A stretch of DNA of 33,120 nt from an uncultured Clostridium sp. (lineage in GTDB: Bacteria; Bacillota; Clostridia; Peptostreptococcales; Peptostreptococcaceae). Location: contig UQCY01000008.1 of assembly GCA_900539645.1 (NCBI GenBank), positions 1 to 33,120 on the forward strand. Direction: 5' to 3'. The translations under genes and the position numbers were made by a program. Position 1 is the stretch's first letter. Each line of letters starts with the position of its first letter. Of this stretch, positions 7,515 through 15,590 are shown piece by piece. The notes beneath the pieces are model-generated. The model was not told where the DNA came from. It saw only the letters and a program-made list of their open reading frames with translations, and made no database searches.

Positions 7515-8358
7515 TTATACTTTTCTTACCACTTTTGTTATAGCCTCAACTACAGCGTAGAATACACCTGCACAAGGCCAAATTACCCAACTTATATGCC
7601 AGTTAAATGTATAGAAACTATATGCTAAATATATAAATTATGCATAAAGCTACTCCAAAAGCCATACTCTGTTGCAACTTTCCTTCAAAACTATCATTCT
7701 TTTCTTCTGCAAATCTTAAAGAACTTGAGTCGACTTCTATAGGTCTATCCATGTATTTAAATTTATCCATTTTCATTCCATATTTTATAAATACTGATAC
7801 CGCACTAGCAACCATAATTAAAAGTATTATTAACCCAATCATAGCAGCATGATCTTCTTTTATTGGAATTTTATTTTGTTCTGCAAATCCAGCCAAAAGC
7901 ACTAACATTACTGGTGATAAAATACAAAGCATAACAGCTCTAGCAAATTTTTTTGCAGTAATTTCTGATAGTTTAATATAATTTGAAACCTCTTCAAAAC
8001 TAGTCTTTCTTCTTTTTATAACATTTTCATTAGCTTTTTCTTCACTGATTATTCTATCTATAGCTATATCTGATGATATATTTCTATTATTTATATATGA
8101 ATTTTCTTCAATTTTATTCATATATATTGAGCTTTCACTACTATCAAACCTTTCTTCTTTAAAATTATCTTTTAAAAGATAGTCTGTAGATACTTCAAAT
8201 ATTTCACTAATTTTTATTATTTTTTCAAGAGTTGGTATTGATTCTCCACTTTCCCATTTTGATACAGATTGTCTAGATATATCTAATCTCTCTGCTAGTT
8301 CCTCTTGTGACCATCCATTCTTTTTTCTCAAACTTATTATTTTTTCTGATAATGTCAT
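7515..8358 (-). pseudogene. XRE-type membrane-anchored regulator, frameshifted near its 3' end
   Basis: The intact reading (8358-7618, 246 aa) starts with a Cro/C1-type helix-turn-helix ([20 protein letters not shown], residues about 16-35), then a charged linker and at least two membrane segments (about 138-160 and 170-195). It stops at 7618 in an AT-repeat stretch. In another frame the DNA continues directly with [16 protein letters not shown] and CAGVFYAVVEAI to a stop at 7515: a clear further membrane helix and the usual C-terminal style of this family. A slip within TATATA (7625-7640) would join the two frames, for example by removing four bases. The gene is therefore probably broken or a sequencing indel. 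ATG at 8358 follows AGAGGTGAGG; the GTG three codons earlier lies within that site. Glutamine is CAA in four of five positions in the intact reading. Confidence 0.75.
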
Positions 8359-8463
8359 TTTCCTCACCTCTTTTAACTTGGTCGATATATCGTTCCCTTT
8401 AGATATCTATTTCTATGGTCTTATCTTACCAAAATTCTTAAAATCATACTACCAACTACACTA

Positions 8464-8504
8464 ACAAATTTGTCAACTGCTAGTTGCATTGTTGAAATTT
8501 CAAC
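8464..8504. promoter_or_regulatory. Cluster of three short palindromes upstream of the XRE-type gene
   Basis: ACAAATTTGT (8464-8473), CAACT-GCT-AGTTG (8474-8486) and the perfect 14-bp palindrome GTTGAAATTTCAAC (8491-8504) lie side by side about 105-150 bp upstream of the regulator start. A consensus TTGACA on the minus strand (8477-8472) falls within the cluster, but no good -10 is spaced from it. Possible autoregulatory operators; the rest of 8359-8580 is AT-rich and shows nothing else. Confidence 0.35.
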
Positions 8505-8573
8505 ATTTATATTTTATTTTTTCTTAAATAGCTTTATTTTGTTTTAATCATTTTACTATTCTTGATACTTTCA

Positions 8574-8700
8574 AAAATAAAAAAACAGTATTGATAACTG
8601 TCAGCTTGCGACAATGCGTGGACGCACAACTAAAGCTTAAAACAAAAAGCTTTATCTAATTGCGTCTTAGCCTGGAGCTGATGACAGTTACAATACTGTT
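8574..8700 (-). ncRNA. Large multi-stem structured element and terminator after hisS
   Basis: Beginning 10 nt after the hisS stop codon, the minus strand folds as follows: outer stem AACAGTATTG/CAATACTGTT (10 bp), then ACTGT/ACAGT and CAGCT/AGCTG separated by a 3-nt bulge, then an internal region, then GACGCA/TGCGTC enclosing TAAAGCTT/AAGCTTTA. A run of seven U residues follows at once on the minus strand only, so it works as an intrinsic terminator for the long hisS operon. At about 117 nt it is far larger than needed for termination. It could be a 3'-derived small RNA, an unrecognised structured RNA, or a small palindromic mobile element. I do not recognise a riboswitch class. Confidence 0.55.
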
Positions 8701-8710
8701 CCCTTTTATT

Positions 8711-9973
8711 TTATAATCTTTCTTTTAATTCTTTTACTAGTTCACTAAGTTTTACAGTATGCTGTTCTGATGTAGACATGTTTTTAAGTGATGCTTCGTT
8801 GTTTTTAAGTTCATCATCACCTATAACTATTGTAAACTTAGCATTTATCTTATCAGAGTATTTAAACTGAGCTTTAACACTTCTTGATAAGTGATCTTTA
8901 TCAGCACTTATGTGATTATCTCTTAATTCTTTTAAAAGACCGAAGCTTTTCTTTTTAGCTTCATCACCTATAGTAACTATGAATATATCTGTAGACTGAG
9001 GATTTTCTATTTCTATTCCTGCATCTTCAAGAGTAAGAAGAAGTCTTTCTACTCCAAGAGCAAATCCTATTCCGCTAGTTCCTTTAGGTCCACCTAGCTG
9101 CTCAACTAGTCCGTCGTATCTACCTCCACCACAAACTGTACTCTGAGCACCTATGTTTTCAGCTATTATTTCAAAAGCTGTTCTCTTGTAGTAGTCTAAT
9201 CCTCTAACTATAGTTTTATCTATTTCGTAAGGTATTTCCATTTCTTTTAGGTATTCTTCAAGTTCTGCAAAATGAGCTTTACAATCATCACAAAGATTGT
9301 CTATCATATAAGGTATATCTGTTATAGCCTCTTTACACTGAGGGTTTTTACAGTCTATAACTCTCATAGGATTTTTTTCTTTTCTTTCGTTGCACATATC
9401 GCAAAGAACTTCTGATTTTGAATCTAAATATTCTCTTAGTTTTTTATCGTATTCTTTTCTACAAACTGGGCATCCAACAGAGTTTAAGCTAACTTTTAAG
9501 TCTTTTAATCCTAATTCTCTGAAGAACTGCATTGCTAATGATATAGCTTCAGCATCCATTGATGGGCTATCACTTCCTATAGCTTCAATACCAAACTGGT
9601 GGAACTGTCTCTGTCTTCCAGCCTGTGGTCTTTCATATCTGAAGCAAGGAGTTATGTAGAACATTTTTGTTGGCTGAGTATCAGCATATAGTTTATTTTC
9701 TATAAATGCTCTTACTGCCCCAGCTGTTCCTTCTGGTTTTAGAGTTATTTCTCTATCTCCTTTATCTTTAAATGAGTACATTTCTTTCTGAACTATATCT
9801 GTAGTATCACCTACACCTCTCTGGAATAGTTCTGTATGCTCAAATATCGGTGTTCTCATTTCCTGATATCCGTAAAGTGCACATATTTCTCTAAATTTAT
9901 TTTCAAGATAATTCCATTTGTACGAGTCTTTAGGAGTTATATCTTTTGTTCCTCTTGGTGCTTTAGTTAGCAT
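8711..9973 (-). CDS. hisS: Histidine-tRNA ligase
   Basis: A 420-aa class II aminoacyl-tRNA synthetase for histidine. Motif 2 is FRYERPQAGRQRQFHQFGIE, the histidine signatures are LDYYKRTAFEI and GGGRYDGL, and motif 3 is GFALGVERLLL. The C-terminal 90 residues form the anticodon-binding domain (DIFIVTIGDEAKKKSFGLL). Length is normal. The ATG at 9973 overlaps the last 11 nt of hemZ, with GGGAGGTAG just upstream, so the two are translationally linked. It is the last gene of a run from ubiB to hisS and is followed by a large structured terminator. No T-box precedes it, unlike leuS. Confidence 0.97.
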   Translation of the reverse strand: MLTKAPRGTKDITPKDSYKWNYLENKFREICALYGYQEMRTPIFEHTELFQRGVGDTTDIVQKEMYSFKDKGDREITLKPEGTAGAVRAFIENKLYADTQPTKMFYITPCFRYERPQAGRQRQFHQFGIEAIGSDSPSMDAEAISLAMQFFRELGLKDLKVSLNSVGCPVCRKEYDKKLREYLDSKSEVLCDMCNERKEKNPMRVIDCKNPQCKEAITDIPYMIDNLCDDCKAHFAELEEYLKEMEIPYEIDKTIVRGLDYYKRTAFEIIAENIGAQSTVCGGGRYDGLVEQLGGPKGTSGIGFALGVERLLLTLEDAGIEIENPQSTDIFIVTIGDEAKKKSFGLLKELRDNHISADKDHLSRSVKAQFKYSDKINAKFTIVIGDDELKNNEASLKNMSTSEQHTVKLSELVKELKERL

Positions 9974-11513
9974 TTTTTTCTACCTCCCTTTTTTTCTTTT
10001 CAATCATATCCTCAACCCTATCAAGGTATATTTCAAGGTTTTTAACGTCGTCTACTCTTTCAATTCTATTTTCATCTAAGTATACAAATTTAGAAACAGC
10101 TCCAGCTCCTATAGCTATATTAGTCTGTTTTTCTTCCATCATCTGCATATTATAGATGCACTCATATCCTTCTTTAGCGTATCCTACGTTTTCTAAGTTT
10201 CCTAGCATCATTTTCTGTCTATACATATAGTACGGATTTAAGTTCATTTCTTTAGCAGCTTCCATAGAAATATCTATCATTTTGATCATTTCTTTGTACT
10301 GAGTAAGATTTTCTTTATAAGAATCCATATCCATATTTAATTTAGATGCTCTTTTTATTGCTAGTGTATGAACAGTTAAACTTTCTGGAGATAATTTTTT
10401 TATTTCTTCCAGTGTCTTTTTAACCATTTCTGCATCTTCATCTACAAGACCTAAGATTATATCCATATTTATATTATCAAATCCTAGCTCTCTAGCCATT
10501 TTGAAGCAAGTTTTTATATCTTCCACACTATGTTTTCTACCTATTTTTTCTAGTGTAGAGTCATTCATAGTCTGTGGATTTATACTTATTCTATTTACTC
10601 CATGTTTTTTAAGTACTCTTAATTTTTCTTCTGTAATAGTATCAGGTCTACCAGCTTCTACAGTAAATTCTTTTATTTTGCTGAAGTCAAAGATTTCAAA
10701 TAGATTTTCTATCATATAATCCATATCTTCCGCTTCTAAAGCTGTAGGTGTTCCTCCACCTATGTAGAATGTTTCTATTTCCCAACCTCTATTTTTTATT
10801 ATTTCTGCAGTTCCTCTTGCCTCATCTAAAAGTCTTTCTACGTATTTTCTTCTAAGATTTCCATATTTTTGGATTGAGTTAGATGGGAATGAGCAGTAAT
10901 AACATCTAGTTGGACAGAAAGGAATACTTACATAGAGAGATATTTTTTTATCGCTTAATGGATAAATAAATCCTCTTTCTCTTTTCGCTATGTCTAGTGC
11001 TAGTTCTGCCTTTTCATCTGTTATGAAATGCTCTTCTTTTAAATAATTTAAAACTTCAGCATCATCCATACTGTCAGATATTAAATTGTGAACTATTTTA
11101 ACTGGTTTTATCCCTGTTAAATCGCCCCATGGTACATAGCTATCAGGCATAATCTGTTTTAATGCCTGGAACATACTTTTTTTGATGCTCCATCTAGCTG
11201 CTTTTTTTACAGCTAATGAATCTTCTCTTTCTAACTTTTCCACGAATTCAGCATAATTATTGGAATTATTTATTAAATCAGAGTAATCTTTTTCAAATTC
11301 TTTCTGTTCTGTAAATTCACCGATTATACTTCCATTTTCGTAAACTTCTGTTTTTGATATTACTTTTCTTCCATTTATTTCTATGCTATTGACTAAAAAT
11401 TTTTCTTCAGAATTCTGTAATTCTTCAACATATTCAAACTCTGATGTGAATAATTTTATAAGTTCTGAAACCTCGTATTCATAGTCATGCCCTTTTAACA
11501 CTACTTTTAGCAT
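9963..11513 (-). CDS. hemZ: Coproporphyrinogen III oxidase-like radical SAM protein HemZ
   Basis: A 516-aa radical SAM protein of the HemN/HemZ group. The 4Fe-4S/SAM motif is CPTRCYYC near residue 200, within SIPFCPTRCYYCSFPSN, followed by the glycine-rich SAM-binding FYIGGGTPTAL and the HemN-type segment RISINPQTMNDSTLEKIGR. The N-terminal 180 residues are the extra region typical of HemZ. HemN-family enzymes decarboxylate coproporphyrinogen III without oxygen, but many HemN-like proteins do other chemistry, and no other haem gene is in the window, so the reaction is uncertain. The start is ATG at 11513 with TAAGGAG upstream; the ATG at 11531 precedes that site. It ends inside the start of hisS. 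Confidence 0.86.
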   Translation of the reverse strand: MLKVVLKGHDYEYEVSELIKLFTSEFEYVEELQNSEEKFLVNSIEINGRKVISKTEVYENGSIIGEFTEQKEFEKDYSDLINNSNNYAEFVEKLEREDSLAVKKAARWSIKKSMFQALKQIMPDSYVPWGDLTGIKPVKIVHNLISDSMDDAEVLNYLKEEHFITDEKAELALDIAKRERGFIYPLSDKKISLYVSIPFCPTRCYYCSFPSNSIQKYGNLRRKYVERLLDEARGTAEIIKNRGWEIETFYIGGGTPTALEAEDMDYMIENLFEIFDFSKIKEFTVEAGRPDTITEEKLRVLKKHGVNRISINPQTMNDSTLEKIGRKHSVEDIKTCFKMARELGFDNINMDIILGLVDEDAEMVKKTLEEIKKLSPESLTVHTLAIKRASKLNMDMDSYKENLTQYKEMIKMIDISMEAAKEMNLNPYYMYRQKMMLGNLENVGYAKEGYECIYNMQMMEEKQTNIAIGAGAVSKFVYLDENRIERVDDVKNLEIYLDRVEDMIEKKKREVEKNAN

Positions 11514-11538
11514 TTTTTTCTCCTTATACATAATAATT

Positions 11539-11575
11539 CACTATGCAAAGGCAAAAGCCCTCGCATAGTGTTTTT
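11539..11575 (+). terminator. Hairpin between the MBL gene and hemZ
   Basis: CACTATGC (11539-11546) pairs with GCATAGTG (11563-11570), with an inner AAGGC/GCCCT helix and an AAAA loop. A T run follows only on the plus strand (11571-11575), so as an intrinsic terminator it would act on transcripts coming antisense from hemZ. On the minus-strand mRNA it is an intercistronic stem-loop 10 nt after the MBL stop, perhaps a processing or stability element. Confidence 0.55.
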
Positions 11576-11579
11576 ATTT

Positions 11580-12215
11580 TTATTCTCCAATGTATCTAGT
11601 TGAAAGATAAGGATTATTTTGTTTTTCGTGTCCAAGTACAGTAGGTTCTCCATGACCAGGATAAACAGCTATTTCATTTTCGAATTTTTTTATCTTATTA
11701 AGAGATTTTTTCATTTTTCTTTCATCTCCACCTCTAAGGTCACATCTTCCCATGCTTCCTTTGAATAGAGTATCCCCTGTTATAAGATTATTTTCTGTTC
11801 TTATACACATACCACCTTCAGTATGACCTGGAGTGTGTATGAATAAAAGTTTTGTTTTACCTAAGTATAGGCTATCTCTATCCTCTACATATATATCTGC
11901 ATCAAATTCAGTTTTTCCACATCTCATCATATTACTTAAATTATAGCTTGCATCATTTAACATTTCTTTTTCATCTTTATGAGCTACAACTGGCACTTTT
12001 TTATATGCTAATATATCTTTAACATATCCTATATGATCTGCGTGTCCATGAGTTAGGATTACATATTTTAAATCTAATCCTTCTTCTTTTAAGTATTCTA
12101 TTACTTCATTTGGACTTCCACCTGGATCTACTACTGCAGCTTCTTTAGTTTCATCATCTGATAGTATGTATACGTTTGTTGATGTATAAAAATCGTCAAT
12201 TCTTTTAATTTCCAC
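11580..12215 (-). CDS. MBL-fold metallohydrolase (glyoxalase II-like)
   Basis: A 211-aa metallo-beta-lactamase-fold hydrolase. The di-metal motif THGHADH is at about residues 55-61, followed by the further ligands HTPGHTEGG, TGDTLF and YPGHGEPT. Short glyoxalase-II-like proteins of this type hydrolyse thioesters, but this conserved operon member has no established substrate. The start is GTG at 12215, fixed by AGGAGG 8 nt upstream. It lies between dtd and hemZ in the relA operon; the placement is common in Clostridia and suggests housekeeping work rather than drug resistance. Confidence 0.87.
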   Translation of the reverse strand: MEIKRIDDFYTSTNVYILSDDETKEAAVVDPGGSPNEVIEYLKEEGLDLKYVILTHGHADHIGYVKDILAYKKVPVVAHKDEKEMLNDASYNLSNMMRCGKTEFDADIYVEDRDSLYLGKTKLLFIHTPGHTEGGMCIRTENNLITGDTLFKGSMGRCDLRGGDERKMKKSLNKIKKFENEIAVYPGHGEPTVLGHEKQNNPYLSTRYIGE

Positions 12216-12227
12216 TATTTTATCCTC

Positions 12228-12677
12228 CTAAAAAGATTTATTTGATTCTAAAAGTATAGTTACTGGTCCATCGTTTACTAAATCAACCATCATATGTGCT
12301 CCAAATTCACCAGTTTCAGTATTTATTCCTTGCTCAGAAACTTTCTTGACAAATTCCTGATAAAGTTTATCTGCTTCTTCTGGTGCAGCAGCATTTGTAA
12401 AGCTTGGTCTACGTCCCTTTCTACAGTCACCGTAAAGAGTAAACTGAGAAACCGCAAGCATTTCACCGCCTATATCTTTTAGAGATAAATTCATTTTGTC
12501 ATTTTCATCTTCAAATATTCTAAGATTAATAGTTTTATCAACTATATAATCTACATCTTTTGAAGTATCTCCATGTGTTACACCTAATAAAACAAGAAGA
12601 CCTTTGTTTATCTTTCCTGTTGTTCTCCCATCAACTGTAACTTCAGAGCGAGATACTCTCTGTACAACAGCTCTCAT
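12228..12677 (-). CDS. dtd: D-aminoacyl-tRNA deacylase
   Basis: A 149-aa homodimeric enzyme that hydrolyses D-amino acids (and mischarged glycine) from tRNA, protecting translation. Diagnostic stretches are the N-terminal [17 protein letters not shown], the active-site [17 protein letters not shown], and the Gly-cisPro region [11 protein letters not shown] near the C-terminus. Length matches the family exactly. It starts 24 nt after relA and ends 12 nt before the MBL gene, with a GAGGAG ribosome binding site, so it is cotranscribed with both. Confidence 0.96.
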   Translation of the reverse strand: MRAVVQRVSRSEVTVDGRTTGKINKGLLVLLGVTHGDTSKDVDYIVDKTINLRIFEDENDKMNLSLKDIGGEMLAVSQFTLYGDCRKGRRPSFTNAAAPEEADKLYQEFVKKVSEQGINTETGEFGAHMMVDLVNDGPVTILLESNKSF

Positions 12678-12701
12678 TTTAAAATTCTCCTCATTTATAT
12701 A

Positions 12702-15017
12702 TTAATTTGTCATTCTATAAATTCTTTCAACACCTGGAACTGCTTTTATCTTCTTCATTATATAATCAAGCTGTTCTGTTCCTTCTACTTCCACTAAAAG
12801 ATTTATAGTAACTTCAGAGTCTTTTCCTTTTCTAGCATTTATTCCATTTAAACCTATTTTTTCATTTGCTACGATATGAGTTATTTCGTTTACTATTCCT
12901 CTTCTATCTACAACTTTTATCTGAATTTCTGCTTCAAATGTACTATTGCTATCTTTTCCTGCTCCATCCCAAGATACTTTTATCATTCTCTTTTTGAAGA
13001 ATTCATCATCTGGGTTTACATTTACACAGTCTGCTCTGTGAACAGCAACTCCTCTTCCTTTAGTTATATATCCAACTATATCATCTCCAGGAAGTGGATT
13101 ACAGCATTTAGCAAATCTTACTAAGATATTGTCAAGACCTTCAACTATTATTCCTTGTGAAGGAGTTTTCTTTCTCTTTTTGCTGTATTCTGTATCGCTT
13201 ATATTATGTTTTTCTATATCTTCAGAAAGACTCGCTTTCTTTTCTTTCATAGCCTGTCGCATTTCTCTTGTATAAAGCTCTTTGAGCTTAGTAACAACCT
13301 GAGATGCCATTATTCCACCATATCCAACTGTAGCTATTAAATCCTCAACATTTGGCTGGTTAAATTTTTTAGCTATTATAAGCATATTTTTATCTATTAC
13401 AGAATCTTTTGTAGTAGGTAATCCATGTTTTTTAAACTCTCTTTCAAGTATTGCATTACCACGTTCGATATTTTCTTCTCTTCTCTCTTTTTTGAAGAAC
13501 TGTCTTATTCTACTCTTTGCATTTGGAGTTTTTACTATACCTAACCAGTCTCTACTTGGTCCTGGAGAGTTTGAAGATGTAAGTATTTCAACTATATTAC
13601 CATTCTGTAATTTGTAATCTAATGTAACCATTCTTCCATCAACTTTTGCACCAACACATTTATTACCTACATTTGTATGTACTCTATAGGCAAAGTCTAT
13701 TGGAGTTGACTCAGCTGGTAATTCTATAACATCCCCCTGTGGAGTAAATACATATACCTGGCTTGAGAAGACATCTTCTTTTAAGGCATCCATGAATTCA
13801 TGAGGATCTTTTACATCCTTTTCCCATTCCATCATCTGTCTTAACCACTGAAGTTTTTCTTCTATTTTATCTTCTTTTGAATTAGATATACCTTCTTTAT
13901 ACTTCCAATGTGCAGCTATACCATATTCTGCTATATTGTGCATTTCATGAGTTCTTATCTGAATTTCTAAAGGTTCTCCATCTGGTCCAACAACTGTAGT
14001 GTGAAGTGACTGATACATATTAGGTTTTGGCATAGCTATGTAATCTTTGAATCTGCCTGGTATTGGCTTCCATAGTGTATGCACCACCCCTAAGACAGCA
14101 TAGCAATCTTTTACTGTATCAACTAAAACTCTGACTGCTGTAAGGTCAAAAATCTCCTCGAATGTTTTATTTTTTTTCTTCATTTTTCTATATATACTAT
14201 AGAAATGTTTTGGTCTACCATAAACATCACATGGTATTTCCATTTCAGCAAATTTTTCTTGTAAACAAGTTACTATTCTTGTTATATTTTCTTCTCTCTG
14301 ACTTCTCTTCATAGACACTTTTTCAACTAATTCATAGTATCCGTCGTGGTCTATATATCTTAAAGCTAAGTCTTCAAGTTCCCATTTTATTTTAGATATA
14401 CCAAGTCTGTGTGCTATCCCACCGTATATTTCTAGTGTTTCTGTAGCTTTATATTTTGCTTTTTCTGGATCCATGTAGTTAAGAGTTCTCATGTTATGAA
14501 GTCTATCCGCTAGTTTTATAAGTATAACCCTTATATCCTTAGCCATAGCTAAAAACATCTTTCTTAAATTTTCAGACTGTGTTTCCTCTTTTGAGCGGTA
14601 TTTTATTTTACCAAGTTTTGTAACACCATCTACAAGATCCGCTATTTCCTTATTAAAAATACTTTCTATATCTTCATATGTGTACTCAGTATCTTCAACT
14701 ACATCATGTAGCAATCCTCCAGTTACTGTTTCTATATCTAGCTGCATATCACATATTATATTTGCAACAGCTAATGGATGTATAAAATACGGTTCTCCCG
14801 ATTTTCTTTTTTGATCTCTATGTGCATATTTAGCTAATTTATACGCTTTTATAATTGTATCCAAATCGCCATTTGGAGCATATGATTTAACTTTTTCTAA
14901 TATTTCTAAAAGATCTTTGTCTGATTCAGCAGAAGTGTCGGCGAGAACTTCTAACGTTCTTTCATTTCTTTCGGCATCTTTTAACTTTATGCCCTCTAAT
15001 TTTTTCTTTCCCTGCAT
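12702..15017 (-). CDS. relA: Bifunctional (p)ppGpp synthetase/hydrolase, RelA/SpoT homologue
   Basis: A 771-aa long RSH enzyme that makes and degrades the stringent-response alarmone. In order: HD hydrolase domain (HRDQKRKSGEPYFIHPLAVA, HDVVEDT, KLADRLHNMRTL; residues about 60-200), synthetase domain (YGRPKHFYSIYRKM, FDLTAVRVLV, GRFKDYIAMPKPNMYQSLHT), TGS domain (VYVFTPQGDVIELP), zinc-finger/helical region with CCNPLPGDDIVGY, and a C-terminal ACT domain. The RFKD form of the synthetase motif and the intact HD residues both point to a bifunctional enzyme. ATG at 15017 follows AAGGTGGT. It is preceded by apt (43-nt gap) and followed by dtd, the usual Gram-positive arrangement. Confidence 0.96.
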   Translation of the reverse strand: MQGKKKLEGIKLKDAERNERTLEVLADTSAESDKDLLEILEKVKSYAPNGDLDTIIKAYKLAKYAHRDQKRKSGEPYFIHPLAVANIICDMQLDIETVTGGLLHDVVEDTEYTYEDIESIFNKEIADLVDGVTKLGKIKYRSKEETQSENLRKMFLAMAKDIRVILIKLADRLHNMRTLNYMDPEKAKYKATETLEIYGGIAHRLGISKIKWELEDLALRYIDHDGYYELVEKVSMKRSQREENITRIVTCLQEKFAEMEIPCDVYGRPKHFYSIYRKMKKKNKTFEEIFDLTAVRVLVDTVKDCYAVLGVVHTLWKPIPGRFKDYIAMPKPNMYQSLHTTVVGPDGEPLEIQIRTHEMHNIAEYGIAAHWKYKEGISNSKEDKIEEKLQWLRQMMEWEKDVKDPHEFMDALKEDVFSSQVYVFTPQGDVIELPAESTPIDFAYRVHTNVGNKCVGAKVDGRMVTLDYKLQNGNIVEILTSSNSPGPSRDWLGIVKTPNAKSRIRQFFKKERREENIERGNAILEREFKKHGLPTTKDSVIDKNMLIIAKKFNQPNVEDLIATVGYGGIMASQVVTKLKELYTREMRQAMKEKKASLSEDIEKHNISDTEYSKKRKKTPSQGIIVEGLDNILVRFAKCCNPLPGDDIVGYITKGRGVAVHRADCVNVNPDDEFFKKRMIKVSWDGAGKDSNSTFEAEIQIKVVDRRGIVNEITHIVANEKIGLNGINARKGKDSEVTINLLVEVEGTEQLDYIMKKIKAVPGVERIYRMTN

Positions 15018-15060
15018 AAAACCACCTTATTCCGTTCCATCTGTATAACTAATCTGTTGA

Positions 15061-15573
15061 TTAGTATTTTATTATTGATTCCACATCGTATCCTTTTAGT
15101 TTATCTTTACCATTTAAGAACTCAAGCTCTATTAAGAACTGAATAGATACTATTTCTCCACCTAAGCTTTCTATTAGCTTAGTAGCAGCTTCTACAGTTC
15201 CTCCAGTAGCTAATAAGTCATCTATTATAACTACTTTTTTACCTTCTTCTATTGAATCCTTATGCATTTCTATTTTATCTGTTCCATATTCAAGATCATA
15301 TTCAAAACTAACTACTTCTGCAGGTAGTTTACCTGGCTTTCTTATAGGTACAAATCCTGCACCTAATGCATAAGCTACAGGAGCACCTAATAAAAATCCT
15401 CTAGCTTCAGGTCCAACTACATAATCGATATCTTTATCTTTTAAATTTTCAACTATTCTATCTACAGCTTCTTTAAAAGCTTCTCCATCTTTTAATAGAG
15501 TTGTTATGTCTTTAAATCCTATACCTGGTTTTGGGAAGTCCTGTATATTTCTTATTTTAGATTCTAAGTTCAT
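15061..15573 (-). CDS. apt: Adenine phosphoribosyltransferase
   Basis: A 170-aa type I phosphoribosyltransferase that converts adenine and PRPP to AMP (purine salvage). The PRPP-binding motif is [17 protein letters not shown], and the family N-terminus is [18 protein letters not shown]. Conserved [10 protein letters not shown] and RKPGKLP loops are present. ATG follows TTGGAGGAAAAAAG. It lies 17 nt after recJ and directly before relA, so purine salvage and alarmone synthesis share a transcript. Confidence 0.97.
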   Translation of the reverse strand: MNLESKIRNIQDFPKPGIGFKDITTLLKDGEAFKEAVDRIVENLKDKDIDYVVGPEARGFLLGAPVAYALGAGFVPIRKPGKLPAEVVSFEYDLEYGTDKIEMHKDSIEEGKKVVIIDDLLATGGTVEAATKLIESLGGEIVSIQFLIELEFLNGKDKLKGYDVESIIKY

Positions 15574-15590
15574 CTTTTTTCCTCCAATAC

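Noticed and set aside
8574..8700. Identification of the hisS 3' element as SRP RNA, tmRNA, 6S RNA or a known riboswitch
   Set aside because: None of the conserved cores of those RNAs could be found in either orientation.
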